A stretch of 38,094 nucleotides of DNA from Spongiibacteraceae bacterium (lineage in GTDB: Bacteria > Pseudomonadota > Gammaproteobacteria > Pseudomonadales > Spongiibacteraceae): the NCBI GenBank assembly GCA_002710725.1, contig PAKT01000095.1:1-38094 (forward strand). Direction: 5' to 3'. The notes beneath the pieces are model-generated. The model saw only the letters and a program-made list of their open reading frames with translations, was not told the DNA's origin and ran no database searches. Position numbers and translations under genes: made by a program. How positions within the stretch are numbered: the first letter of the stretch is position 1; each line of letters starts with the position of its first letter. Positions 1-9,340 of this stretch are shown one piece after another.

Positions 1-33
1 ATTCATTAAACTGATTTTGCGACGATCACTTTA

Positions 34-210
34 ATGGAGCTACCGATGTCCCACGCAGGAAGAATTATAGGCATACCTGGGCTTGAGATTGAACGGGTAG
101 TACGCACACAGGGCATAGAGGTTTGGGCGAAGCCGAGTTTCAGGCCGCGCTGTAAACACTGCCAGGTCGCGGCTTTGCGGATCAAAGCGACCTATCTGAA
201 AACGGAATGA
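34..210 (+). pseudogene. Truncated ISL3-family-like transposase N-terminus (58 aa)
   Basis: Reading ATG at 34 gives MELPMSHAGRIIGIPGLEIERVVRTQGIEVWAKPSFRPRCKHCQVAALRIKATYLKTE*, which resembles the N-terminal CxxC zinc-finger segment of ISL3 transposases; no catalytic domain follows. Below the length cutoff of the ORF track. Confidence 0.5.
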
Positions 211-513
211 GTGACTGGAAGGGAGGGATTACTGCTCAGGAGAAAGGCTTGGCTCGGTTTGCGATGTTGCGGTTTGGTGTCTGAAAATTGCGCTCGCTCC
301 CGGCGGTCTGTGCACTGCCCGTATTTCGATGACGATATCGGTGACTACAGGTCTGCGCACTTCCACACGCTACGGGGAAAACACGTGTGCTGCTCCGCTA
401 CAACTTAATAACGCTCGTTCCTGTGTCTTGACTCCTTGCACTCTGAATGTGTTCACTACACACTTCCTGCACAATTAATAAATTAACGGTCGCGCTCCTA
501 TCCATGGAGTGCT

Positions 514-3042
514 GTGGGGGCAAACGATATGAAGTGCGTGGCAGAAATTTTACTAACAGCGGTGCTGCTCACCCTACTAACAGGCTGCAATGCCGGTAGC
601 GGTTCAGGCAATGTACCTCCGCCAGCCAGGGGCGGGGATACCAGTGGCGATGGCAACCAGGGCGGCGACGGGAATGGGGATGATCCCGACCTGACCTATG
701 ACGTTTCTGTGCGACGCACCTCTTTCGGTGTTCCCCATATCCGGGCTGATGATTTCGGCAGTATGGGCTATGGCTATGGTTACGTGCACGCCCAAGATAA
801 CCTGTGTGTGCTGCTTGAAGACTTGATTACCATTCGTGGCGAGCGCGCCCGCTATTTCGGTCGTTCCGGCCCGAGCTATCAAATTGTCGCTAACGGCTCC
901 TCTGCCTCACCGGTAGACTCAGACTTTTTCTGGAAACTATTGGCCACCGATGAGGCCATTGCGGGCCTAAAAAACGATATTGTGCCAGAGGCTGAAGCGG
1001 CAACCCGGGGGTTTGTAGCGGGCTTCAATCGCTATGTCCGGGAGATTAAGGGCGGAGAGCATACGGGCCGCCATGAGGCCTGTCGTGATGCCGAGTGGCT
1101 ACTGGAAATCGGCGAGGACGATATGTATCGCCGCTATTTCCGTCTGGGACTGCTGGCAAGCTCGTCGGTATTCGTCAGGGATATCGCTACTGCGCAACCG
1201 CCCGGACCAGCTAATCCACCAGCACCGGTTAACACGGCGGCTATAGCCGGCCTGCCGCCCGCAGACCTCCCCTTCCCGTTGGGGGGAGAACTGCCCATTG
1301 GCAGTAACATGTACGCCCTTGGCCCGAAAGCCACCGCGAACAATCGCTCCATGCTCTTCGGAAACCCCCACTTCCCCTGGACGGGTACCGAGCGCCTTTA
1401 CCTTTCTCACTTGCAGGTAGGCGATACCGATATTATGGGCACTTCACTGTATGGTGTGCCGGCTGTTCTGATTGGTTTTAATGACAAGTTTGCCTGGAGC
1501 CACACTGTCTCCACAGCCTACCGCTTCAGCTTTTACGAGCTGACACTCAATCCGTCAGACCCGACCCAGTACCTTTATGACGGTGAATTCCGGCCAATGC
1601 AGGAAGTGCCGATACAGATTGAGGTGCTGGAAGACAATGGTGAAACCACTACCGAGTCACGCACCCTCTACCGCTCACATTTTGGGCCGATGCTGGAATT
1701 TGCGGTTAGTGGTGTAACTATCTTCGAGTGGAGTTTCGCCAAAGCATACACCCTGCGAGATGCCAACGCTGAAAATACACGGCTGATCAATCAGTTTTAC
1801 GCCTGGAACAAAGCCCAGAGCCTTGAAGAGTTCATCTCCTTGCACGCGAGTGTGCTGGGCGTGCCCTGGGTTAACACCGCGGCCACGGGGCCGGGGGAAA
1901 GTGCTTACTATGGTGACGTGACCGTGGTGCCGAATGTGCCCGACAGCAAGGTGCAGCAATGTACTACTGCATTATCACCGGCATTGGGACAATTGGTGCC
2001 TGGTTTGCCGCTATTGGATGGTTCACGTGCCGATTGTGAGTGGGATAACGATGCCGACGCACCGGCACCGGGCATTTTTGGGCCTTCCAACCTGCCAAAG
2101 CTGGTGCGTGAGGATTGGGTGCATAATTGCAACGACAGCTATTGGGCCACCCACCCGGCGGAGCCTATCACTGGTTTTGCCGCCATCATCGGTGACGAAG
2201 AAAGCGAGCGATCGCTGCGCACAAGGCTCTGCATGAAGCAGATTATCGATCAGCTCGATGTAGGCAGCCTGGGCGATGCCGAAGGTCAGACTAGCGCATT
2301 TCAATTTACCGCTGAGGATATGAAGACCGTTGTGCTGGACAGTGCGGTGTTCTCTGAACAACTCGCGCGCGATGCAGTGCGATCAGATTACTGCAGCTTG
2401 GGAACGGTAATTGGCAGTATGGGCCCCGTGGATATAAGCGAGGCGTGCACGGTTCTAGCAAGCTGGGACGGCAAGAACAACCTTGACTCTGAAGGCGGCC
2501 ATATTTGGCGGGAGTTCTGGCGTAGCGCCAATGGGGGCAACCTGCTGTGGACCAATGCTTTTGATGCAAGCGACCCGGTCAACACCCCGTCAGGCCTGGC
2601 TACCGTAAACCCGGAAATTCAGCGGGCATTCGCAGACGGGGTAAGTCGGGTCGCAGGTTCACCTTTTGCTTTTGATACCCCTATGGGCGAGATCCAATTC
2701 TCTGGCATACATCCCGCCGAAAATGGCGAAGATCGAATCCCTATTTTTGGCGGCGAGGGGTTCGAAGGCTCTTTCACCATTGCCAACGCGCGTGGCAGCG
2801 GACTATCGGATACCGGCTATAACATCACCTACGGCAACAGCTATATACAGGTAGTAACCTGGGACGAGAACGACAACCCCTTGGCGGATGCTTTCGTCAC
2901 ATACTCCCAGTCCACTGACCCTGCGTCTCCGTATTATCGAGACATGACCGAGGCCTATTCTGCAAAGTCTTGGATAAGGCTGCCATTTACAGAAGCTGAC
3001 ATCGTAGCGGATACCCAAGAGGCGCTAATGTTGCAGGAGTAG
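514..3042 (+). CDS. Penicillin acylase family (Ntn-hydrolase) lipoprotein; acylase
   Basis: Lipoprotein signal (LLTGCNAG; start may be 529), VRRTSFGVPHIRADDFGSMGYGYGYVHAQDNL..., and GSNMYALGPKATANNRSMLFGNPHFPW with the internal G/S autocleavage-type junction of penicillin/AHL acylases. Confidence 0.85.
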   Translation: MGANDMKCVAEILLTAVLLTLLTGCNAGSGSGNVPPPARGGDTSGDGNQGGDGNGDDPDLTYDVSVRRTSFGVPHIRADDFGSMGYGYGYVHAQDNLCVLLEDLITIRGERARYFGRSGPSYQIVANGSSASPVDSDFFWKLLATDEAIAGLKNDIVPEAEAATRGFVAGFNRYVREIKGGEHTGRHEACRDAEWLLEIGEDDMYRRYFRLGLLASSSVFVRDIATAQPPGPANPPAPVNTAAIAGLPPADLPFPLGGELPIGSNMYALGPKATANNRSMLFGNPHFPWTGTERLYLSHLQVGDTDIMGTSLYGVPAVLIGFNDKFAWSHTVSTAYRFSFYELTLNPSDPTQYLYDGEFRPMQEVPIQIEVLEDNGETTTESRTLYRSHFGPMLEFAVSGVTIFEWSFAKAYTLRDANAENTRLINQFYAWNKAQSLEEFISLHASVLGVPWVNTAATGPGESAYYGDVTVVPNVPDSKVQQCTTALSPALGQLVPGLPLLDGSRADCEWDNDADAPAPGIFGPSNLPKLVREDWVHNCNDSYWATHPAEPITGFAAIIGDEESERSLRTRLCMKQIIDQLDVGSLGDAEGQTSAFQFTAEDMKTVVLDSAVFSEQLARDAVRSDYCSLGTVIGSMGPVDISEACTVLASWDGKNNLDSEGGHIWREFWRSANGGNLLWTNAFDASDPVNTPSGLATVNPEIQRAFADGVSRVAGSPFAFDTPMGEIQFSGIHPAENGEDRIPIFGGEGFEGSFTIANARGSGLSDTGYNITYGNSYIQVVTWDENDNPLADAFVTYSQSTDPASPYYRDMTEAYSAKSWIRLPFTEADIVADTQEALMLQE

Positions 3043-3154
3043 GAGTTGAGCTAACACAGCTAAGGGGAGGGGCAACCACCTCTCGATTCCAGGAGAGTTA
3101 ACGATAAATTCAATAAAAATGGGCGGGAAGCCAACAACCCGCCCAGCTGGGCGC

Positions 3155-3544
3155 TTAAATAGACCGGCGCAATAGAACTGTTCGGAGACGGGAAACGCCA
3201 GCGGCTAACAGCAACTCACCCAATCCGACCCAAAAATGAAGGCTCAAGCCTTCGCCATTGGATAAATCCATCCCGAGGCGTATACCGCCAACACAGGTAA
3301 ACGCCCAAACCACCATCCTTAATGACGACTCCAGAGAACCCCCTCGCACAACCTCGGTCAGTAGAAACGCCCCCAACCCCAGCTGAATCCCTCCGTAGGT
3401 TGCTCTAACGTCGAGCAGAGCCTGACTATTCAGCTGGAACTCGCCAGTCAACGATAGCATCATGCCAGGTACGATAAGGTAGGCGAGACCCAGGCCAACC
3501 AGCGAAAAGCCAATAACTGTTAGTGCAGCACGTTCATTTATCAC
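3155..3544 (-). CDS. Small integral membrane protein, DUF4345-like
   Basis: 129 aa, hydrophobic, GLGLAYLIVPG...RATYGGIQLGLGAFLL pattern typical of DUF4345-like proteins. Confidence 0.6.
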   Translation of the reverse strand: MINERAALTVIGFSLVGLGLAYLIVPGMMLSLTGEFQLNSQALLDVRATYGGIQLGLGAFLLTEVVRGGSLESSLRMVVWAFTCVGGIRLGMDLSNGEGLSLHFWVGLGELLLAAGVSRLRTVLLRRSI

Positions 3545-3559
3545 GTTATCAGCCTCGAT

Positions 3560-6076
3560 TTAGTAGTTATAGATAATGTCCAGACCATAGCTGCGAGGTT
3601 CGCCCCAAAGTACCGCGCGATCTGCATGGGGCAGATTATCGACAGCGTGTAGCTCGTACTCCTCGTCAAAAATGTTCTTGACCCAGAGCGCTACATTGAG
3701 GGAACTTGCCCCTCCCACAGGAATGTCTGCCATTGCCAAGCGCGCATTCAAAAGCTCAAAGGCTGGTAGTTCAGTCAGTCCTTCTCGGCCTTTTAGCACG
3801 AGCCCCTTGCGCAAATCGATATAGCTGTAATCCATGTTGAGATTAAGACGGCCCCAATTGGTATTCAGCAGCGTCCAGTCAATCCCCAGCGTCGCTGAAT
3901 GCTCTGGAGCTGACGGAAAATCGACTTCCGGCGACAGCGTGGCCGAAAGCGCAGGATCACCTTGGATGTCGACATCAGTATTCAGGTAGGTGTAGTTAAA
4001 CATAAAGAAAAAATCGGCGGTCAGGGCAAAAACTAGCTCAGTTTCAAGACCGTACATCTCAGCCAGACCGATATTGTCTGCCTTGGTATCAGCCACTGTG
4101 CCATTGATCAGCACCGGAGCTTGGAGATCCTCGTAGGTGCTTTTGAATATATCCATATTCAAACGCAGGCGGCGATCCAGCATCTCACTCTTCATGCCGA
4201 GTTCATAGGAGATCACCTGCTCCGGATCAAACCCTTCAACAAAACCATAGCCGTAGTCCACACCATCAGAAGCCGGCCCCTGGTTGCCATCTACTTGAGG
4301 GTCACGCGTGTTAAAGCCACCGCTCTTGTAGCCTTCTACACGCTTGACGTAAATATTAATGTCATCCGTCACGTCATACCCCAGCACGATACTGGCCGAC
4401 GTGTCGTTATATTCACTCTCACCGACGACATTGTCGAAGCCACGATTTTGTGGAATTACAAATCCGGCCTGCGCCAAAATGGCCGCGGTCAACGGGTTGT
4501 TGAACGCGGGTGAGCCGAGGTCAAATGCAATGCCCTGGCCACCGGAGGTTCCCTCAATATAAAATAGATCAGTCTGGTTCTTGCGAGCCCAGCGGGTATC
4601 TCTGGAACCCCGGAAGCCCACAATAGCGTAGGCACGATAGTCAAAAACCTCCGGGCGGAAGCTGAACTGACCAAATAGCGCTGCAGCCGTATTTTCAATT
4701 TCATAGTGTTGGCTTACGAAATTGACCAATCGACCATCGCTGACGGAAAACAGGGGGCCGCCTATAAGAGGTAATAACTCATCGTCAACGGGGCCACTAA
4801 ACTGGTGATGCAAGGGGCTGTTATCTTCGGTCGCCTCTTCCTCGAAGTAGTAAGCCCCAAGGATGTAATCCAGTTGCCCGTCAAATAAACCGTCTTGAGA
4901 AAACTGAAACTCGTGACTCGACTGGCTTTGTGAGATAACTGGCACGACCAGTGGGGTTGGTCCGCCCAAAAACTGTTGAGCAGCGATGCCATCATAGCGA
5001 TGGGTATCAATGCGATAGTCCAATGAGCCACGACCGCCACCCAGATCAGCGTAGGACGCGTCATCCAGCGTTCGGTAAGCGCCAATGTATTTCAGCTGAT
5101 AGTTTTCGCCTTGCCAGTCGAGCGTTAAAGCGTGCCCGGCGATCTCGGTTCTGGATTCCTCATAGGGCGGTCCTGAGGAAAGTTCATCAAGTCGGTCATC
5201 GCTGAAAACGGTGGCGCTTGCCCCGTTGTTTTTCACTGGATCAGACTGTCCCTTGTCAATTCTAGGCCCGATGACTCCCTGATACATATAGTTGTGGTAA
5301 TTGAAATCGGAGCGGTCGTAGGTGTAGTCTGCCGTCAAATTCTCGCTTGGCTCCCAGCGCAGGTCCAGGCGCAGGCCTTGCACGTCTTTATCGCCAAAGT
5401 TACCCCCAGGCCCAGTGTTATCGATATAGCCGTCCTGTGTGCTGTACATATAAGCAAGCTTGGCGGCAATGTTCTCGCTCAATGGCACATTAACCATCGT
5501 GTTGCTGCTGAAGCGATTACGATTCCCCAGCGTAAACTTTTGCTTGAGTTCAAATTCATCAACACTGGGTCGTCGGGTAATCAGATTGATTGCGCCACCG
5601 GTGGTATTGCGGCCATACAAGGTACCCTGCGGCCCCTTGAGGATTTCTATACGCTCAAGGTCTGCAACATCGACGGCGGTACCGGTGGAGCGTGCGATAT
5701 AGACCCCATCCATGTAGACGCCAATGGGAGCATCCTGAGTAACCTGCACATCAAAGATACCCACACCCCGGATAAAAATGCGGAGCGTTGCATTGTTGAT
5801 GGGAAAGGGCTCAACGGTCATGCCTGGGACCTTTGCGCCAATATCGCCGAGACCGTCAATACCAAGCACTTCCAGTTGCTCCGCGCCAAATGCCTTTATG
5901 GATATTGGTGCGTCCTGCAACGATTCAGTCTTCTTCTGAGCCGTGACAATGACTTCCTCCAGTTGGGCTTTGCGCGCGTCAGAGTAGGAAAGTGTCGACA
6001 AGACGAATAGTGATGCCACGAGACCTGCGCGAGTCATACCCCTAGGGCCATCTATGAAGTTATTCTTTATGTACAT
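3560..6076 (-). CDS. TonB-dependent outer membrane receptor
   Basis: Signal peptide, TonB box region EEVIVTAQKKTESLQDAPISIKAF, plug domain (RGVGIFDVQVTQDAPIGVYMDGVYIARSTG...LKGPQGTLYGRNTTGGAINLITRRP), C-terminal barrel. Confidence 0.95.
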   Translation of the reverse strand: MYIKNNFIDGPRGMTRAGLVASLFVLSTLSYSDARKAQLEEVIVTAQKKTESLQDAPISIKAFGAEQLEVLGIDGLGDIGAKVPGMTVEPFPINNATLRIFIRGVGIFDVQVTQDAPIGVYMDGVYIARSTGTAVDVADLERIEILKGPQGTLYGRNTTGGAINLITRRPSVDEFELKQKFTLGNRNRFSSNTMVNVPLSENIAAKLAYMYSTQDGYIDNTGPGGNFGDKDVQGLRLDLRWEPSENLTADYTYDRSDFNYHNYMYQGVIGPRIDKGQSDPVKNNGASATVFSDDRLDELSSGPPYEESRTEIAGHALTLDWQGENYQLKYIGAYRTLDDASYADLGGGRGSLDYRIDTHRYDGIAAQQFLGGPTPLVVPVISQSQSSHEFQFSQDGLFDGQLDYILGAYYFEEEATEDNSPLHHQFSGPVDDELLPLIGGPLFSVSDGRLVNFVSQHYEIENTAAALFGQFSFRPEVFDYRAYAIVGFRGSRDTRWARKNQTDLFYIEGTSGGQGIAFDLGSPAFNNPLTAAILAQAGFVIPQNRGFDNVVGESEYNDTSASIVLGYDVTDDINIYVKRVEGYKSGGFNTRDPQVDGNQGPASDGVDYGYGFVEGFDPEQVISYELGMKSEMLDRRLRLNMDIFKSTYEDLQAPVLINGTVADTKADNIGLAEMYGLETELVFALTADFFFMFNYTYLNTDVDIQGDPALSATLSPEVDFPSAPEHSATLGIDWTLLNTNWGRLNLNMDYSYIDLRKGLVLKGREGLTELPAFELLNARLAMADIPVGGASSLNVALWVKNIFDEEYELHAVDNLPHADRAVLWGEPRSYGLDIIYNY

Positions 6077-6082
6077 TATTTG

Positions 6083-7468
6083 TCACCCTGAAGTTTTTGA
6101 ATTATCTGTAGGCACATTGCTATGGCGTTTTTGTATCCGGACCTTGAATCTGTCTGATAGCGTAGGCGACGGATCGAAGATCATGTCGTAGTGCTTACCG
6201 GGCTCTGCTGCAGAAATGTTGTATTCACTGAGCAAGGTCGCCACTGTCGTGAGCATCATGCTTTCTGCCATCCCGGCGCCCAAGCAGATATGGGGCCCCC
6301 GACCAAAAGGGTTAAAAGCGTAGCGCTGGCGGTGTTGGTTGTGCTCTTTATCGTAGCGGCGCGGGTCAAAACATTCTGGGTTAGGGAAAAACGCCTCGTC
6401 AAAATGCGTCGAGGTGGTGAATACAAGCAGGTTTTCGCCCTTCTTGATTTTGTAGCCGCTAAACTCAAAGTCTTTGGAAGCACTGCGGCCGTTGCCAAAA
6501 GCCACCGGGTAGAGGCGGAGTATCTCCATGCAGAAACCAAACAGCTCGGGGAGTTTGCGTAATGTTTCGGCATCGGGAATCCCGCCATGTTCAAGTACGG
6601 CTTGATCAAGCTCAGTGATAAGTCGCGCGGTGGCTTGAGGATTTTCAACGACTTCTCGCAGAAGAAAGGTCAACCCGGCGCCGAGCGTATCCAAGCCTGC
6701 CCAGAACGGCGCAAGGAACATAAAGTCGTAGTCGCCGGGTGTAAAGCCAGGCATCTTGCCCTTAATGTCCATCACCGCTTTGAAGAACCCGGATGTTGGC
6801 GGAGATGTTTCAAATTGCTGCTGAAGTTCGCGCACAAACTTGAAGGATTGTCGTTTGTGCCACAAGTACCACGGGGACAGGAGCATCAGGCGTGGCCATT
6901 TTCCCAGTACCAGTACATTGAAAGTGATTCGCTGATATTCGGCGATTGACCGCGCTACGGATGGTTCAACCGTTGGCCAGTTGCCTGTCATCAACAGGAA
7001 CAGTTCGCTATTGGTCAGGGTTCGTGTAAGCGAGCGAGCAGACACGGTGTCGCCTTGTTCGGTATAGCTGGCAACCGTATCGCGTACGATACGAATAATA
7101 TCCTCTTGCCGTTCAATAGCCGCACCGCGCACCATACTCGACTTGAAGTTGCGCCGTACTTCAATATGCTCACTGCCGTCCATCGCGCTAAGAAAATGAG
7201 GGCATTGCCAGAACCGGGTCAATTTCCCCCAGAATTCGTTTGAGACGAAGCAGTCCTTGCCATCCTCATTCATAAATTTCACGGCATCCCAGCCACTGAG
7301 AATTACTAACTCACGCGGTCCGGCTTTTACTCTGAAAACCGGACCTTGCTTGGCTTGCTGCTGCCGCAGAAACTGTAAAGGATTGCGCAACATGGAGACT
7401 GCACTGCCCAATAACGGCACGCCGTCTGCGACAGGAATGGTGGGGTCTTTCAGTACATTTTCGTTCAC
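6083..7468 (-). CDS. Cytochrome P450
   Basis: Heme-binding FNPFGRGPHICLGAGMAE, I-helix FLAPFWAGLDTLGAG, ExxR MEILRLYP. Confidence 0.92.
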   Translation of the reverse strand: MNENVLKDPTIPVADGVPLLGSAVSMLRNPLQFLRQQQAKQGPVFRVKAGPRELVILSGWDAVKFMNEDGKDCFVSNEFWGKLTRFWQCPHFLSAMDGSEHIEVRRNFKSSMVRGAAIERQEDIIRIVRDTVASYTEQGDTVSARSLTRTLTNSELFLLMTGNWPTVEPSVARSIAEYQRITFNVLVLGKWPRLMLLSPWYLWHKRQSFKFVRELQQQFETSPPTSGFFKAVMDIKGKMPGFTPGDYDFMFLAPFWAGLDTLGAGLTFLLREVVENPQATARLITELDQAVLEHGGIPDAETLRKLPELFGFCMEILRLYPVAFGNGRSASKDFEFSGYKIKKGENLLVFTTSTHFDEAFFPNPECFDPRRYDKEHNQHRQRYAFNPFGRGPHICLGAGMAESMMLTTVATLLSEYNISAAEPGKHYDMIFDPSPTLSDRFKVRIQKRHSNVPTDNSKTSG

Positions 7469-7473
7469 TGTAA

Positions 7474-8076
7474 TTATTCTCCGTCCCGCAAAGCCTTTAA
7501 GAGGCTGATAAACTCACTAATTTCCTTGCTGGATAGTTTTCCATCCTTAAATTTTTGAACGCGGCCAGCACTGTCCAATACAATGACCGCTGCGCTTTTT
7601 CGTTTCAGTCTCCATGCCTTCTGTGCTTTGCTGGCATCGTCCAGCACAAACATTGCATGGGCATTTTTTGGCTGTTGCCTGGCTTCCTCGAAGGCGCTGC
7701 GGGCGAAGGCGCCCCCCATGGGAAAAACGTCGTCAATATTGATCATGCTGACCACTTTCATTTTTTCTTCGGGAAAGGCTTCAACGCCGCCTTCGGCTTC
7801 CAATGCGTCCAGCAGGGCTTGATTGACTTCGTCTATACCCATGCGTGCTGCCACGATGTAAAGCATATATGTGCGACCTTGCAGGCTGTCGCTAGACCAC
7901 GTGGCATAACTGATTTCACCTGATTCCAGTTTCAGTTCGCCAGCTCTACCGCTCAGTTCGACCAGGGGCAACGGCTGCCCGATTTCAATTGCCATGTTTT
8001 CTCCCGCTCTCGCGATGTTGCTCATCAACAGCAAACAAAAAATAAGTGACCGCATACGACTCTCCCTTTGACGCAA
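7474..8076 (-). CDS. YtfJ/thioredoxin-like periplasmic protein
   Basis: Signal peptide; GQPLPLVELSGRAGELKLESG...YATWSSDSLQGRTYMLYIVAARMG layout of YtfJ-like proteins. Confidence 0.6.
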   Translation of the reverse strand: MRQRESRMRSLIFCLLLMSNIARAGENMAIEIGQPLPLVELSGRAGELKLESGEISYATWSSDSLQGRTYMLYIVAARMGIDEVNQALLDALEAEGGVEAFPEEKMKVVSMINIDDVFPMGGAFARSAFEEARQQPKNAHAMFVLDDASKAQKAWRLKRKSAAVIVLDSAGRVQKFKDGKLSSKEISEFISLLKALRDGE

Positions 8077-8134
8077 TACACTGTAATATGAGGAAATGAG
8101 CGAATCGATCAGGTTCTTCAGGTGATAAAAATCG

Positions 8135-8770
8135 ATGGCAAAAAAAGAAAAAGGGCCGGTAAATCAAAGGCGTATACCCAAGCAAAAGCGTGCTATCGCC
8201 AAGTACAATGCCGTATTGGATGCTTGCGCTCAGGTTTTAGCCAAGTATGGATACCAAAAAGCGACGGTTTTGGAGCTTTCACTGGTCAGTGACGTGCCCG
8301 TGGCAACGATCTACCAGTACTTCCCCGATAAGGAGTCAATCTTTCAGGCGTGGTTCGAGCGCACGCTGGATCAGCTGTTTGAATTCATGGCCGTGTCGGT
8401 AGAAGAGCACCACGACGACGACATTGAAACGTTTATCTATCAGATGATCAGGCTGGTGCTGGACACGGTGTCGGCCGACCGTGAAAGCGTAAAGCGTCTG
8501 ATTACAGATTTGCCCCACATCATGCTGTCCCATTTGCTGACAACCACAGAAAAGAAGACGGTGGCGGTTGTTGCAACAATGACAGAGAGTTACCTGGGGC
8601 TCCCAGCAAGCGAAAAACTCTCTGCCAAGCTTCATATTTTGACCCGCTGCATACTGGGTTTCATGCTCCAGTACTTGATGGCAGAGGAGAGCGAAAACGA
8701 GATAGACCATTTAAGTGACGAACTGCGTACGCTGTCGCTTCTTTATTTGGCCGACGCATTGAATAGCTGA
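8135..8770 (+). CDS. TetR/AcrR family transcriptional regulator
   Basis: N-terminal HTH: AKYGYQKATVLELSLVSDVPVATIYQYFPDKESIF. Confidence 0.9.
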   Translation: MAKKEKGPVNQRRIPKQKRAIAKYNAVLDACAQVLAKYGYQKATVLELSLVSDVPVATIYQYFPDKESIFQAWFERTLDQLFEFMAVSVEEHHDDDIETFIYQMIRLVLDTVSADRESVKRLITDLPHIMLSHLLTTTEKKTVAVVATMTESYLGLPASEKLSAKLHILTRCILGFMLQYLMAEESENEIDHLSDELRTLSLLYLADALNS

Positions 8771-9068
8771 GCCTTGACGGAATTCCTGGGCAGTTTACTT
8801 AATTCAATGTCCGCATTGAGCTGTTACCAGCCATTGATGTCGAGGCCAAACCGTCCGCTTATTACCAGAAAGCGTCGGTAGGGCCTTAAGCATATGGCAA
8901 CGTAGAGCCTTCAGGATTAAGTTGTTGGCCAAGGTTTGGTGTATGGCGGATTGAGGCCTTGGTTGCCTTAAGGTCAGTTTCGAGTGGAGCTCCAAGAGGC
9001 CAATTTTCAAAACCGTCACAGAAACCGTCACAGATCGTCACAGAAGCCTAAAAACACCAGGCAATAAA

Positions 9069-9101
9069 AAAGGCGAATCAGTAAGCTACTGATTCGCCTT
9101 T
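9069..9101 (-). terminator. Strong intrinsic terminator, probably of the tRNA gene whose 3' end remains at 9109-9124
   Basis: Perfect 15-bp stem AAAGGCGAATCAGTA/TACTGATTCGCCTTT with 3-nt loop, followed on the minus strand by TTTATT. Confidence 0.8.
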
Positions 9102-9108
9102 AGTTTTT

Positions 9109-9124
9109 TGGTAGCGGGGGCAGG
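9109..9124 (-). other. tRNA 3'-end remnant (initiator tRNA-Met-like), probable left attachment core of the mobile element
   Basis: Minus strand reads CCTGCCCCCGCTACCA, as at the end of an fMet tRNA, and is followed by a terminator; the T-arm and the rest of the tRNA are absent. Confidence 0.6.
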
Positions 9125-9223
9125 CAACCGACACTGCTTGCTCTTTTCAATCTTCGATGTTAAGACACACATAACGTGTTGATTTTATAAGAGTTTATGT
9201 GTTTTGATGGGGGGTGGGTCAAT

Positions 9224-9335
9224 AAAAAGGGGTTCGCCAGGACCCCTTTTGTGCATAAATTCCGTTTGAATCCAGAACTTACGCTGCGCATGTGTGTGTA
9301 GCTGCATACAGCCATTAACTGTTTGACGAAGCGCG
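9224..9335 (-). ncRNA. Candidate DRT3-associated ncRNA with ACACACACA template-like loop
   Basis: Immediately 3' of the second RT gene on the same strand; ACACACACA (minus strand of 9291-9299) lies in the loop of hairpin 9283-9312; ends in a GGGG/CCCC hairpin plus T-run. The 5' boundary is a guess. Confidence 0.5.
9225..9250 (-). terminator. Intrinsic terminator closing the RT operon/ncRNA
   Basis: AAAAGGGGTCCTGGCGAACCCCTTTTTATT on the minus strand. Confidence 0.75.
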
Positions 9336-9340
9336 AACGG

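Noticed and set aside
211-408. 65-aa ORF following the ISL3 fragment
   Set aside because: No recognisable family; probably degraded IS or non-coding DNA.
5294-6010. 238-aa plus-strand ORF antisense to the TonB receptor
   Set aside because: Fully antisense to a convincingly coding TonB-dependent receptor; no recognisable domain.
9165-9171. ACACACA on the plus strand as the DRT3 template
   Set aside because: Opposite strand to the RT operon and beyond its terminator; the minus-strand ACACACACA at 9291-9299 fits better.
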